Assembly: GCF_004168035.1 (NCBI RefSeq)
Contig: NZ_SDPU01000018.1
Span: 62,001 to 126,000, forward strand
Source: Nocardioides iriomotensis
GTDB taxonomy: Bacteria > Actinomycetota > Actinomycetes > Propionibacteriales > Nocardioidaceae
Reading direction: 5' to 3'
Length of the DNA stretch: 64,000 nt
Made by a program: the position numbers and the translations under genes. The first letter of the stretch is position 1. Each line of letters begins with the position of its first letter. The notes beneath the pieces were generated by a model. It was not told where the DNA came from. It saw nothing but the letters and a program-made list of their open reading frames with translations, and did not search any database. Below, in pieces: positions 40,164 to 49,716 of this stretch.

Positions 40164-42715
40164 TGTTCAAGGCAGCCTGGAAGTCACTGATGGGGCGCAA
40201 GCTGCGCCTCCTGATGAGCACGTTCGCGATCGTGCTCGGCGTCGCGTTCGTCGCGGGATCCCTGATCTTCACCGACACGCTGAGCCGCTCGTTCGACGCG
40301 ATCTTCGCCTCCTCCGTGGGCGACGTCGTGGTGCGCCCCACGGGCACGAGCGCCGACGACGGACCGGCCACCACCCGCACCGTCCCCGCCTCCCTGGTCG
40401 ACGACCTCGCCGAGGTCGACGGCGCCGCCCGCGCCGACGGCAACGTCTCCTCGTTCAGCACCTTCGTGGTGGGCGAGAACGGCAAGGTCATCGGCGGGCA
40501 GGGCGCCCCCGGCATCGGCGCCAACTGGAGCGACGCCCCGGCCGCGCACGGCCTGGAGGGCCTCGCCATCACCGAGGGTCACGCCCCGCGGAACGGCGAC
40601 GAGGTCGCCCTCGACGCGGGTACGGCGGAGCGGGCCGGCTTCGAGATCGGCGACACCGTCCACCTCGTGACGTCGAGCGCCGAGGCCGTGCTCCGACCCA
40701 CGCTGGTCGGGATCGCCGAGTTCGCCGACGGCGGCTCCACCAACGGCGCGACCATCACGGTCTTCGACACCACGACCGCGCAGGACCTCTTCGTCGGCGG
40801 CAAGGACGCGTTCAACGACGTCTGGGTCACCGCCGACGAGGGGGTCAGCCAGGAGGAGCTGCGCGACGACGTCGCCGCGGCGCTGCCGGCCGGGTTCGAG
40901 GCCGTCACCGGCGACACCGCCGCCGACGAGGCGGCGTCCGAGCTGGTCGAGGCGATCTCGTTCCTGAGCACGTTCCTGCTGATCTTCGCGGGCATCGCGC
41001 TGGTCGTCGGCTCGTTCCTCATCGTCAACACGTTCTCGATCCTGGTCGCCCAGCGCAGCCGCGAGCTCGCCCTGCTCCGCGCGATCGGCGCCTCGCGCCG
41101 GCAGGTGACCCGGTCGGTGATGTTCGAGGCGGTCGTGCTCGGCGCGGTCGGCTCGACGATCGGCCTGGGCCTCGGCGTGCTGCTCGCGATGGGCATCCGC
41201 GCACTGTTCGCGACGTTCGGCCTCGACCTCAGCGGCCAGGACCTGATCATCGCGGCGCGTACGCCGATCGCGGCGTACGCCGTCGGCATCCTGGTCACCG
41301 TCGTGGCGGCGTACATCCCCGCCCGTCGCTCGGCCCGGATCCCACCCGTCGCCGCCCTGCGCGACGACGTGGCGATGCCGGAGTCGGCGCTGCACTGGCG
41401 GCTCGTCGCCGGCGCCGCGCTGATCGTCGGCGGTGGCGCGGCCATGGTCGCCGGCCTCGTCAGCGACATCCCCCGACCGGGCTGGTGGGTCGGTGGCGGC
41501 ATCCTCGCGGTGCTGCTCGGTGTCGCGGCCGCCAGCCCGGTGATCAGCCGGCCGGTGGTCGGGCTGGCCGCGGTGCTCTACCGGCGCATCTACGGCTCCG
41601 TCGGCACGCTCGCCGGGCAGAACGCCCTGCGCAACCCGCGGCGTACGGCGGCCACCGCCTCCGCGCTGATGATCGGGCTCGCGCTGGTCACCACGATGTC
41701 GATCCTCGGCTCGTCGGCCAAGGACAGCGTGGACAAGACCATCGAGGAGAACTTCTACGGCGACCTCGTCGTCTCCAACGTGATCGGGGTGCCGTTCTCG
41801 ACGTCGATCGCCGACAAGATCGAGAAGACCGACGGCGTCGCGTCGGTGAGCCGGTTGCGCTACGCCATCGCGCAGGTCGACGGCGACGGTCAGGGCGTGA
41901 TGGGCGTCGACCCGACGTCGCTGCGCGCGGCCGCCAACGTGCCGATGGTCGAGGGCGAGCTGACCGACCTCGACGACGGCAAGGTGCTGATCTCCGACAG
42001 CCGCGCGGAGGACGAGAACGTCGGCGTCGGCGACACCGTCACGATCTCCTTCCCCAACGGCAAGGAGGACCTCGAGGTCGCGGGCATCTACACCACCGAC
42101 AACAACACGGTGCTGTTCTACCCGTACACGCTGACGCTCTCCACGCTCGCCGACGCGGGCTTCCAGGCGGCCGACAACTACCTGCTGATCCAGACCGAGC
42201 CCGGCGCCGACGTGGCCGCGCTCCAGCGCACCATCGAGGAGCAGACCGCCGAGCTGCCCACGGTCACGGTCAAGGACCAGCAGGGCTTCGCCGAGGAGCA
42301 GCGCGCGCCGATCGACCAGATGCTGCTGCTGATCTACGCACTGCTCGGGCTGGCCCTGGTGATCGCCGTGCTCGGCATCATCAACACGCTGGCGCTGTCG
42401 GTCATCGAACGGACCCGCGAGGTGGGCCTGCTCCGGGCGATCGGTCTCGGCCGCTCCCAGCTGCGTCGCATGATCCGGCTCGAGGCGATCGCGATCGCCG
42501 TGCTCGGTGCGGTCCTCGGTGTCGGGATGGGCCTGGTCTTCGGGCTCGCGCTGATGTCGTCGCTGGCCGACGAGGGGCTCGAGGTGATCACGGTGCCGAC
42601 GCTGCAGCTGGTCGGTTACGTCCTCGCCGCCGGTTTTGTCGGAGTGCTGGCGGCCGTGTTCCCGGCACGTCGCGCGGCGCGTCTCGACGTGCTCCAGGCG
42701 ATCGCCACGGAGTAG
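40163..42715 (+). CDS. FtsX/MacB-type ABC permease
   Basis: The 850-residue protein has a long N-terminal extracytoplasmic part after the first membrane helix (about 15-38). Two FtsX-type cores each have three helices (near 270-400 and 720-850), with LVVGSFLIVNTFSILVAQRSRELALLRAIGASRRQV and VIAVLGIINTLALSVIERTREVGLLRAIGLGRSQL. A second periplasmic region lies between. Members with the preceding ATPase form mechanotransmission-type exporters. Confidence 0.92.
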   Translation: MFKAAWKSLMGRKLRLLMSTFAIVLGVAFVAGSLIFTDTLSRSFDAIFASSVGDVVVRPTGTSADDGPATTRTVPASLVDDLAEVDGAARADGNVSSFSTFVVGENGKVIGGQGAPGIGANWSDAPAAHGLEGLAITEGHAPRNGDEVALDAGTAERAGFEIGDTVHLVTSSAEAVLRPTLVGIAEFADGGSTNGATITVFDTTTAQDLFVGGKDAFNDVWVTADEGVSQEELRDDVAAALPAGFEAVTGDTAADEAASELVEAISFLSTFLLIFAGIALVVGSFLIVNTFSILVAQRSRELALLRAIGASRRQVTRSVMFEAVVLGAVGSTIGLGLGVLLAMGIRALFATFGLDLSGQDLIIAARTPIAAYAVGILVTVVAAYIPARRSARIPPVAALRDDVAMPESALHWRLVAGAALIVGGGAAMVAGLVSDIPRPGWWVGGGILAVLLGVAAASPVISRPVVGLAAVLYRRIYGSVGTLAGQNALRNPRRTAATASALMIGLALVTTMSILGSSAKDSVDKTIEENFYGDLVVSNVIGVPFSTSIADKIEKTDGVASVSRLRYAIAQVDGDGQGVMGVDPTSLRAAANVPMVEGELTDLDDGKVLISDSRAEDENVGVGDTVTISFPNGKEDLEVAGIYTTDNNTVLFYPYTLTLSTLADAGFQAADNYLLIQTEPGADVAALQRTIEEQTAELPTVTVKDQQGFAEEQRAPIDQMLLLIYALLGLALVIAVLGIINTLALSVIERTREVGLLRAIGLGRSQLRRMIRLEAIAIAVLGAVLGVGMGLVFGLALMSSLADEGLEVITVPTLQLVGYVLAAGFVGVLAAVFPARRAARLDVLQAIATE

Positions 42716-42828
42716 ACGCGCAGGAAATCTCAGGTAAAGGCTGCTCACGGTCGCCCGTCGCGCCCCCTTTCGGCGCTCCACCACCGAGCTCAATACGGCT
42801 AAGGTGGGAACGAGTCGAGGGAGGTGCG

Positions 42829-43581
42829 ATGGGCGACGTGGCGACTCCAGAGCGACCACGCCAGACCGTGCACAAGCACGTGCAGGTCCGGGAATACGTC
42901 CGGGGGCTGATCCAGGGTGCCGAACCGGGCAGCCCGGCACCGTCGGAGCGCGAGCTCGTCCAGCACTTCGGCGTCGCCCGGATGACGGTCCGCCAGGCCC
43001 TCGACGCCCTGGTCTCCGAAGGACTCCTCGAGCGCGTCCCCGGCCGCGGCACCTTTGTCGCCCGCGCCAAGATCGACGTGCAGGTGCGGCTGTCGAGCTA
43101 CACCGAGGAGATGGGCCGGCGCGGCATGAAGGCCGGCGCGCGCACGCTGCTCGCCCGGATGGAGGCCGCCGGGCCCGGCGTCGCCCGCGCGCTGGAGATT
43201 CCCGAGGGCGCGAAGGTCGTGCACTGGCAGCGGCTCCGGCTCGCCGACTCGGCGCCGATGTGCATCGAGGACGCCTACCTCGCGGACAGCATCCTGCCGA
43301 ACTTCCTCGACCAGCCGCTCCCGGAGAGCCTGTACGACGAGCTCCGCCGGCGCGACCTGCTCCCCACCTGGGGCGAGGACTCCGTCGACGCCGCCCTCTC
43401 GCGGCCCGAGGAGGCCGAGCTGCTCGGCATCCAGCCCGGGCAGCCCGTGCTGCGGATCGCTCGCCGCGCCTTCGCGGGCAGCATCGCGATCGAGGTGTCC
43501 CGCTCGACGTTCCGGGCCGACCGCTACACCCTCTGGATGCCGCTCTCGCGCCCGAACAACCCGGTCACCCGCAACCGGTGA
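42829..43581 (+). CDS. GntR/HutC-family transcriptional regulator
   Basis: The 250-residue protein has a GntR winged helix (QVREYVRGLIQGAEPGSPAPSERELVQHFGVARMTVRQALDALVSEGLLERVPGRGTFVA) and a UTRA effector domain (VRLSSYTEEMGRRGMKAGARTLL and beyond). UTRA domains bind sugars, amino acids or histidine-pathway intermediates. It stands 5 bases before the dipeptidase gene and probably controls it. A good GGGAGG site precedes the ATG. Confidence 0.92.
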   Translation: MGDVATPERPRQTVHKHVQVREYVRGLIQGAEPGSPAPSERELVQHFGVARMTVRQALDALVSEGLLERVPGRGTFVARAKIDVQVRLSSYTEEMGRRGMKAGARTLLARMEAAGPGVARALEIPEGAKVVHWQRLRLADSAPMCIEDAYLADSILPNFLDQPLPESLYDELRRRDLLPTWGEDSVDAALSRPEEAELLGIQPGQPVLRIARRAFAGSIAIEVSRSTFRADRYTLWMPLSRPNNPVTRNR

Positions 43582-43585
43582 GCCT

Positions 43586-44683
43586 GTGACCGCTGCTCCC
43601 GTCCCCGTCGTCGACGGTCACAACGACCTGCCCTGGACGCTGCGCGACCACTGCGCCTACGACCTCGGTGCGGTCGACATCGTCGGTGGTGAGCCGTCCG
43701 TGCACACCGACGTACCCCGCTTGGCGAAGGGTGGTGTCGTCGGCCAGTTCTGGTCCGTCTACGTGCCCGGCGACCTGCCCGGTCCCGACGCCGTCAAGGC
43801 GACCGAGGAGCAGATCGACTTCGTGCACGCCCTGGCCGCGGCGTACCCGCAGCACTTCACCGTCTGCCGTACGGCGGCCGAGACCGAGGCCGCGATGGCC
43901 GACGGCCGGGTGGCGTCGCTGATGGGCATGGAGGGCGGCCACTCGATCGACTCGTCCCTCGACACGCTGCGCTCGATGCACGAGCGCGGCGCGCGTTACA
44001 TGACGCTGACCCACAACCAGAACGTCCCGTGGGCCGACTCCGCCACCGACCACCGCGTGCTCGGCGGGCTGAGCGACTTCGGCCGCGCGGTGGTGCGCGA
44101 GATGAACGCGCTCGGCATGTTCGTCGACCTCTCCCACGTCTCCGACGACGTGATGCGTCAGGCGCTCGACGAGACGACCGCGCCGGTGATCTTCAGCCAC
44201 AGCTCGGCCCGCTCGGTCGCCGGACACGTGCGCAACGTCCCCGACGACGTGCTCGGCTCGCTCGCCACCAACGGCGGCGTGTGCATGGTCAGCTTCCCGT
44301 CGTTCTTCGTCAGCCAGGCCTGGGTCGACTGGTACGACGACTGCCTGGCCGTCGCACGGGAGCGCGGGCTCGACGAGCGCAGCTTCGACGACGTCGACCC
44401 GATCATGCGTGAGCGCACCGACGTCGCGCCCGCGCCGCCGACCGTCGCCGAGGTCGCCGACCACGTCGACCACGTCCGGGAGGTCGCGGGTCTCGCGCAC
44501 GTCGGTATCGGCGGCGACTACGACGGCGCCTCGAACTTCCCGGCCGGGATGGAGGACGTCGGCGGCTACCCGCTGCTGTGGGACGAGCTGCGCTCGCGCG
44601 GCTACGCCGAGGCCGACCTGCACGCGATCGGGTCCCGCAACGTGCTGCGCGCGATGCACGACATGGAGTCCGTCGCACGATGA
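43586..44683 (+). CDS. Membrane-dipeptidase-family (M19) peptidase
   Basis: The 365-residue enzyme is an M19 dipeptidase. It has VDGHNDLPW (His12, Asp14), GMEGGHSID, FVDLSHVSD (His), FSHSSARSV (His) and HVGIGGDYDG. It hydrolyses dipeptides, with zinc in an alpha/beta barrel. It starts at GTG and overlaps the next gene by 4 bases. No signal peptide is seen, so it acts inside the cell. Confidence 0.92.
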   Translation: MTAAPVPVVDGHNDLPWTLRDHCAYDLGAVDIVGGEPSVHTDVPRLAKGGVVGQFWSVYVPGDLPGPDAVKATEEQIDFVHALAAAYPQHFTVCRTAAETEAAMADGRVASLMGMEGGHSIDSSLDTLRSMHERGARYMTLTHNQNVPWADSATDHRVLGGLSDFGRAVVREMNALGMFVDLSHVSDDVMRQALDETTAPVIFSHSSARSVAGHVRNVPDDVLGSLATNGGVCMVSFPSFFVSQAWVDWYDDCLAVARERGLDERSFDDVDPIMRERTDVAPAPPTVAEVADHVDHVREVAGLAHVGIGGDYDGASNFPAGMEDVGGYPLLWDELRSRGYAEADLHAIGSRNVLRAMHDMESVAR

Positions 44684-45276
44684 GCGTCGCCGGCCTGCTG
44701 CTCGCCGCCGGGGCCGGACGTCGCATGGGCACGCCCAAGGCGCTGGTGCGCGACCAGCGCGGCGTGCCCTTCGTCGACCGCGCGATCGGCCGGCTGCTCG
44801 ACGGTGGCTGCGAGCGCGTGACCGTCGTGCTCGGGGCTGCCGCCGACGACGTGCGCGCCCTGCTCGACGTGGCCGGCTGGTGCGACGACGACGCCGTCGA
44901 CGTGGTCGTCGCCGACGACTGGGCCGAGGGGATGGGCGCGTCGCTGCGCGCCGGTCTCCGCGCGCTCGACGCGGCGCCTCGCGAGGTCACCGCCGTGCTC
45001 GTGTCGCTCGTGGACCTGCCCGACGTCGACGAGGCGGTCGCCGCGCGCGTCCTCGACCGCGGTAGCGGGACGGACGTCCTCGCGCGGGCGTCGTACGACG
45101 GGACGCCGGGCCACCCTGTGCTGCTCGGTCGCGCCCACTGGGCCGGGATCGCCGACACCGCGAGCGGCGACCGGGGAGCGCGCGACTACCTGCGCGACCG
45201 CGACGTGGTCGACGTCGAGTGCGGCGACCTCGCGACGGGGCGTGACGTCGACACCCCCGACCAGATCGGACCGTGA
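44680..45276 (+). CDS. MobA-like nucleotidyltransferase (MocA type)
   Basis: The 198-residue protein has LLLAAGAGRRMGTPKALV, the nucleotide-binding loop of MobA/MocA enzymes, and SLVDLPDVDEAVAARVL and DGTPGHPVLLGR. MocA makes molybdopterin cytosine dinucleotide, the cofactor of molybdenum hydroxylases such as those with CoxL/XdhC partners. Genomic context with xdhC and the hydroxylase subunits fits that role. Confidence 0.88.
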   Translation: MSVAGLLLAAGAGRRMGTPKALVRDQRGVPFVDRAIGRLLDGGCERVTVVLGAAADDVRALLDVAGWCDDDAVDVVVADDWAEGMGASLRAGLRALDAAPREVTAVLVSLVDLPDVDEAVAARVLDRGSGTDVLARASYDGTPGHPVLLGRAHWAGIADTASGDRGARDYLRDRDVVDVECGDLATGRDVDTPDQIGP

Positions 45277-45289
45277 GTACGCTCGACCT

Positions 45290-46186
45290 ATGAGCACCGG
45301 TGCGGAGCCCGGGGGGTTCGCCTCGGCGGCGGACCTGGCCGCGCGCCTCGGCGAGAGCGGCTACCTCGCCGACGAGTCCCTGGCGACGATCGCCTTCCTG
45401 GCCCTGGAGATGCAGCGCCCCCTGCTGCTCGAGGGCGAGCCGGGCACCGGCAAGACCGCGCTGGCGGAGGCGCTGGCGGCGGCCCTCGACGCGCCGCTGG
45501 TGCGGCTGCAGTGCTACGAGGGGATCGACGCCACCCAGGCGTTGTACGACTGGGACTTCCCCCGCCAGATCCTGCACCTGCGCACGCTGGAGGCGGCCGG
45601 TGAGGCGATCGACGTCGACAAGGCCGAGTCCTCGCTGTTCGACGAGCGGTTCCTGCTCGCGCGGCCGGTGCTGCGCGCGCTGCGCGAGGCGCCCGCCGTG
45701 CTGCTGGTCGACGAGATCGACCGCGCCGACGACGAGTTCGAGGCGTTCCTGCTCGAGGTGCTCTCGACGTACCAGGTGAGCATCCCCGAGCTCGGCACCG
45801 TCACCGCCGCCCGGCCGCCGGTCGTCGTGCTGACGTCGAACCGGACCCGCGAGATCCACGACGCCCTCAAGCGGCGCTGCCTGTACCACTGGGTCGAGCA
45901 CCCGAGCTTCGCGCGCGAGGTCGAGATCCTCCGCACCCGGGCGCCGGAGGTGCCGGCGCAGCTCGCCGAGCAGGTCGTCGGCGTCGTGCAGCAGCTCCGC
46001 GCCGACGAGCAGCTGCTCAAGCCGCCCGGCGTCGCCGAGACGCTCGACTGGGCCCGGGCTCTGCACCGGCTCGGCACCCGCGACCTCGACGTCGCCACCG
46101 CCGCCGCGACGCTCGGGGCCGTCGTGAAGTACCGCGAGGACGCCCAGCGCGTCCGCCAGGCCCTGGACAAGATCCTCCGCTCATGA
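45290..46186 (+). CDS. MoxR/CoxD-type AAA+ ATPase
   Basis: The 298-residue AAA+ ATPase has Walker A EGEPGTGKTAL, Walker B LLVDEIDRAD and a sensor region LTSNRTREIHDALKRRC. MoxR-family proteins act with a VWA-domain partner in metal-centre assembly. Here the VWA gene follows with a 4-base overlap, as in CoxD/CoxE of CO-dehydrogenase clusters. Confidence 0.92.
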   Translation: MSTGAEPGGFASAADLAARLGESGYLADESLATIAFLALEMQRPLLLEGEPGTGKTALAEALAAALDAPLVRLQCYEGIDATQALYDWDFPRQILHLRTLEAAGEAIDVDKAESSLFDERFLLARPVLRALREAPAVLLVDEIDRADDEFEAFLLEVLSTYQVSIPELGTVTAARPPVVVLTSNRTREIHDALKRRCLYHWVEHPSFAREVEILRTRAPEVPAQLAEQVVGVVQQLRADEQLLKPPGVAETLDWARALHRLGTRDLDVATAAATLGAVVKYREDAQRVRQALDKILRS

Positions 46187-47358
46187 GCACGGTGAGTGGT
46201 CTCGACCCTTCGACAGGCTCAGGACGGCGCAGGCTCGACCAGCCAGAGCGGTTGGTGCACGAGGCGGACGAGCTCCTCCTCGGTTTCACCCGCGCGCTCC
46301 GCGCCTCCGGCGTGCCCGTCACGATGGACCGGGCCCAGGCGTTCCTCGCCGCCACCGCGGTCGTCGGGCTCGGCGACCGGAAGGCGACCTACTGGGCCGG
46401 CCGGGCCACGCTCTGCGGCTGCCCCGACGACCTCGACCGCTACGACCAGGTGTTCACGGCGTGGTTCCTCGGCGACGACCAGCCGACCGGCCGCAAGCCG
46501 TCCGAGCCGCGGCCGCCGCAGACCCGCGCGGCCCTCGACGACGAGGGTGGGACCGGCGACGGCGACCCGGCCGACGACGACCCGCTGCGTGCGCGGGCCA
46601 GCGACGTGGAGGTGCTGCGGCACCGCGACATCGGCGACATGAACGCCAACGACCGGGCCCGGCTCGCGCTGCTGTTCGACCTGCTGCGGCCGCGGGCGCC
46701 ACGACGCCGGGCGCACCGCCGGCAGGCCTGGCACCGCGGCGACGTCGACGCCGGGCGCACGATGCGCCGGTCCCTGCAACGGATGGGCGAGCCGGCCGAG
46801 ATCGCCTGGCGCCGCCGCGCGACCAAGCCGCGCCGGGTGGTGCTGCTCGTCGACGTGTCCGGCTCGATGAGCCCGTACGCCGACGCGCTGCTGCGGCTCG
46901 CGCACCGGTTCGTGACGACGACCGGCGCCACCACCGAGGTCTTCACCGTCGGCACCCGGCTCACCCGGGTCACCCGCGCGATGCGGCTGCGCAACCCCGA
47001 CCAGGCGATCGTCGCCGCCGGCCGGACCGTCCCCGACTGGTCCGGGGGCACCCGGCTCGGCGAGACGCTGCGGATCTTCCTCGACCGCTGGGGCCAGCGC
47101 GGGCTCGCGCGTGGCGCCGTCGTGGTCGTGTTCAGCGACGGCTGGGAGCGCGGCGACACCGCGCTGCTCGCCGCACAGATGCGCCGGCTGCACGACCTCG
47201 CGCACGCCGTCGTGTGGGTCAACCCGCACGTCGGGCGTCCCGGGTACCAGCCGGTGCAGCAGGGGATCGTCGCCGCCCTCGACCACGTCGACCACTTCGT
47301 CGCGGGGCACTCGTTGGCGGCGTTCGCGGAGCTGATCGAGGTGGTGGCCGATGCGTGA
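46183..47358 (+). CDS. VWA-domain protein CoxE-like with repeat-derived N-terminus
   Basis: The 391-residue protein ends in a VWA domain with a MIDAS site VDVSGSMSPY (about 225-234), preceded by a long linker rich in Asp/Arg. It partners MoxR-type ATPases in maturing molybdenum hydroxylases. The first 20 residues (SGLDPSTGSGRRRLDQP) are encoded by a repeat at 46196-46245, so the ancestral start may be GTG 46255 (VHEADELLLGFTRALRASG). ATG 46183 overlaps the moxR stop. Confidence 0.85.
   Translation: MSTVSGLDPSTGSGRRRLDQPERLVHEADELLLGFTRALRASGVPVTMDRAQAFLAATAVVGLGDRKATYWAGRATLCGCPDDLDRYDQVFTAWFLGDDQPTGRKPSEPRPPQTRAALDDEGGTGDGDPADDDPLRARASDVEVLRHRDIGDMNANDRARLALLFDLLRPRAPRRRAHRRQAWHRGDVDAGRTMRRSLQRMGEPAEIAWRRRATKPRRVVLLVDVSGSMSPYADALLRLAHRFVTTTGATTEVFTVGTRLTRVTRAMRLRNPDQAIVAAGRTVPDWSGGTRLGETLRIFLDRWGQRGLARGAVVVVFSDGWERGDTALLAAQMRRLHDLAHAVVWVNPHVGRPGYQPVQQGIVAALDHVDHFVAGHSLAAFAELIEVVADA
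46196..46245. repeat. Divergent relative of the 6021 repeat at the vwa gene start
   Basis: GGTCTCGAC near the start and GGCTCGACC near the end flank an inserted segment with CTTCGACAGGCTCAGGAC. The outer parts make up the reverse complement of the unit at 6021-6096. The whole is read in frame at the start of the VWA gene. Confidence 0.7.
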
Positions 47359-48484
47359 GGTGCTTCCCGAGCTGCTGCGGTGGTGGCGGGCCGGCGAGAC
47401 GGTGGGCGTGGGGACGGTCGTCGCGACCTTCCGGTCCGCGCCCCGCCCGCCCGGCGCGTCGATGCTCGTCGGGCCGTCCGGCGAGGCGGTCGGCTCGGTG
47501 TCCGGCGGCTGCGTCGAGGGCGCGGTCTACGACCTCGGCCAGTCCGTCGTCACCGACGGCACGCCCGTCCTCCAGCGGTACGGCGTCAGCGACGACGACG
47601 CCTTCGCCGTCGGCCTCACCTGCGGCGGCATCCTCGACGTCTTCGTCGAGAAGGTGAACCAGCAGACGTTCCCCGAGCTCGGCGGCATCGCGGCGGACAT
47701 CCAGGCCGGCCGCCCGGTCGCGGTCGCGACGATCGTCGAGCACCCCGACCCGGCGCGGGTCGGGCGGCGCGTCATCGTGCGTCCCGCCGACGTCGAGGGC
47801 GCCGCGCCCGTCGAGGGCTCGCTCGGTGCGGACCGGGCCGACGACGCCGTCGTCGACGACGTGCGCGGGCTGCTCGCCGCCGGCCACCACCAGACCCTCA
47901 CCTACGGCCCCGAGGGCGAGCGGCGGGGCGAGGGCATGCGCGTGTTCGTGTGGGCGTTCGCGCCGCCGCCGCGGATGCTGGTGTTCGGCGCGATCGACTT
48001 CGCGGCGGCGGTCGCCCGCATCGGCGGGTTCCTCGGCTACCACGTCACCGTCTGCGACGCCCGGCCCGTCTTCGCGACCAACAGCCGCTTCCCGGCCGCC
48101 GACGAGGTCGTCGTGCAGTGGCCGCACAAGTACCTCGCCGCGGAGGCCGGGGCCGGCCGCGTCGACCGCCGTACCGTCGTCTGCGTGCTGACCCACGACC
48201 CGAAGTTCGACGTCCCCCTGCTCGAGGTGGCGCTCCGGCTGCCCGAGGTCGGGTACGTCGGCGCGATGGGGTCGCGGCGCACCCACGACGACCGGCTCAA
48301 GCGGCTGCAGGAGGCCGGCGTCACCGACGACGAGATCGCGCGCCTGTCGTCGCCCATCGGGCTCGACCTCGGCGCCCGCACGCCCGAGGAGACCGCGGTC
48401 AGCATCGCCGCCGAGATCATCGCCCTGCAGTGGGGCGGCGGCGGGCAACGGCTGGCCGCCCTCGACGACCGGATCCACCACTGA
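47351..48484 (+). CDS. XdhC/CoxF family molybdenum-hydroxylase maturation protein
   Basis: The 377-residue protein joins an XdhC/CoxI N-terminal domain (SGGCVEGAVYDLGQ, LTCGGILDVFVE) to a Rossmann-like C-terminal domain (RMLVFGAIDFAAAVARIGGFLGYHVTVCDAR; GAMGSRRTHDDRL). XdhC proteins bind and sulfurate molybdenum cofactor before insertion into the hydroxylase. It overlaps the VWA gene by 8 bases and the regulator gene by one base. Confidence 0.93.
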   Translation: MREVLPELLRWWRAGETVGVGTVVATFRSAPRPPGASMLVGPSGEAVGSVSGGCVEGAVYDLGQSVVTDGTPVLQRYGVSDDDAFAVGLTCGGILDVFVEKVNQQTFPELGGIAADIQAGRPVAVATIVEHPDPARVGRRVIVRPADVEGAAPVEGSLGADRADDAVVDDVRGLLAAGHHQTLTYGPEGERRGEGMRVFVWAFAPPPRMLVFGAIDFAAAVARIGGFLGYHVTVCDARPVFATNSRFPAADEVVVQWPHKYLAAEAGAGRVDRRTVVCVLTHDPKFDVPLLEVALRLPEVGYVGAMGSRRTHDDRLKRLQEAGVTDDEIARLSSPIGLDLGARTPEETAVSIAAEIIALQWGGGGQRLAALDDRIHH

Positions 48485-49716
48485 TGACCACCGTCCGGGA
48501 CGAGCTCCAGGCGCAGCGCGTCGACGCGGTGCGGGCCTGGACCGCGTTCGTCGAGGGCGGGGACGGCGACGAGGTGCGGCCCGAGATCCTCAGCTCCTGG
48601 CAGCGCTCGGGCAGCGCGATCACCCCCGACGTGGCCGAGGCGCCGATGGCCGACGAGGACGACACCCGCACGTTCTACGCGGAGTCGCCGCTGTCCGTGG
48701 CGGTCAGCCGGATCGAGGAGGAGCTGCGCCGCACCGCCGACGACGGCGACCTCGTGCTCGCCGTGACCGACGCCGACACCCGCATCCTCTGGACGTACGG
48801 CGGTCGCGTGATGCGCCGCAAGGCCGAGTCGGTGAACTTCGTGGCCGGCGGCCGCTGGGGCGAGACCGCCGTCGGCACCAACGCGCTCGCGCTGGCCAAC
48901 GTCAACGCGAAGCCGTCGATGGTGTTCAGCGCCGAGCACTTCGCGCCGATCGTGCACAACTGGGTGTGCTGGGCGGCGCCGGTGCACGACCCCGTCACCG
49001 GCGAGCAGCTCGGCGTCATCGACCTGTCGACCACCTGGGACCGCACCCACCCGATCGGCCTCGCGACCGCGCGGGTGATGGCCCGGCTGCTCGAGAACGC
49101 CCTGCCCACGGCCCCGCCGATCGGGCGGCGGCGCGGGGCGGGCGCGTCCCTCAACGCCGGGCTCGAGCTCACCCTGCTCGGCCGGGTCGAGGTGGTGCTC
49201 GACGGGCAGCGCCTGCTCGTCACCCGGCGGCAGTCCGAGATCCTGGCGCTGCTCGCGCTGCACCCCGACGGGCTTTCGCTGGAGCAGATGCACGCGCTGC
49301 TCTACGGCGACGCCGCGGTGACCACGTCGACGCTCAAGGCGGAGATCTCCCACCTGCGCAGCGCGCTGGGCGGCCAGCTCGCCTCGCGCCCCTACCGGCT
49401 GATGATGCCCGTCGACACCGACGTCGACCGGGTGCTCGACCTGCTCCGCGCCGGCGAGACCGACGCCGCCGTCGAGGCGTTCGGGGGCGACCTGCTCCCC
49501 GGCACCACCTCGCCGGCGCTCGCCGAGCTCGCCGACTTCGTCGCGGTCGCGGTGCGTGAGGCGCTGCTCGCGCGGCCGACGCCGGGCGCCGTGCTGCGCT
49601 ACAGCTCGCTCGCGCCCTACGACACCGAGGTCGTCGAGGTCGCGCTGGCGTCGCTGCCCGAGCGCCACCCGGCGCGGCCACTGCTGCTCGCGCGGCTGGC
49701 CTCGTCCCGGGCCTGA
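48484..49716 (+). CDS. GAF-domain regulator with winged-helix C-terminus
   Basis: The 410-residue protein resembles the N-terminal half of AcoR-type activators: PEILSSWQRS, GGRWGETAVGTNALALA and WVCWAAPVHDPVTGEQLGVIDLS. There is no AAA+ domain; instead it has a winged-helix region LELTLLGRVEVVLDGQRLLVTRRQSEILALLALHPDGLSLEQMHALLYG and a helical tail. It probably senses a small molecule and switches the hydroxylase operon. Its 3' end overlaps the convergent MFS gene by 100 bases. Confidence 0.85.
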   Translation: MTTVRDELQAQRVDAVRAWTAFVEGGDGDEVRPEILSSWQRSGSAITPDVAEAPMADEDDTRTFYAESPLSVAVSRIEEELRRTADDGDLVLAVTDADTRILWTYGGRVMRRKAESVNFVAGGRWGETAVGTNALALANVNAKPSMVFSAEHFAPIVHNWVCWAAPVHDPVTGEQLGVIDLSTTWDRTHPIGLATARVMARLLENALPTAPPIGRRRGAGASLNAGLELTLLGRVEVVLDGQRLLVTRRQSEILALLALHPDGLSLEQMHALLYGDAAVTTSTLKAEISHLRSALGGQLASRPYRLMMPVDTDVDRVLDLLRAGETDAAVEAFGGDLLPGTTSPALAELADFVAVAVREALLARPTPGAVLRYSSLAPYDTEVVEVALASLPERHPARPLLLARLASSRA

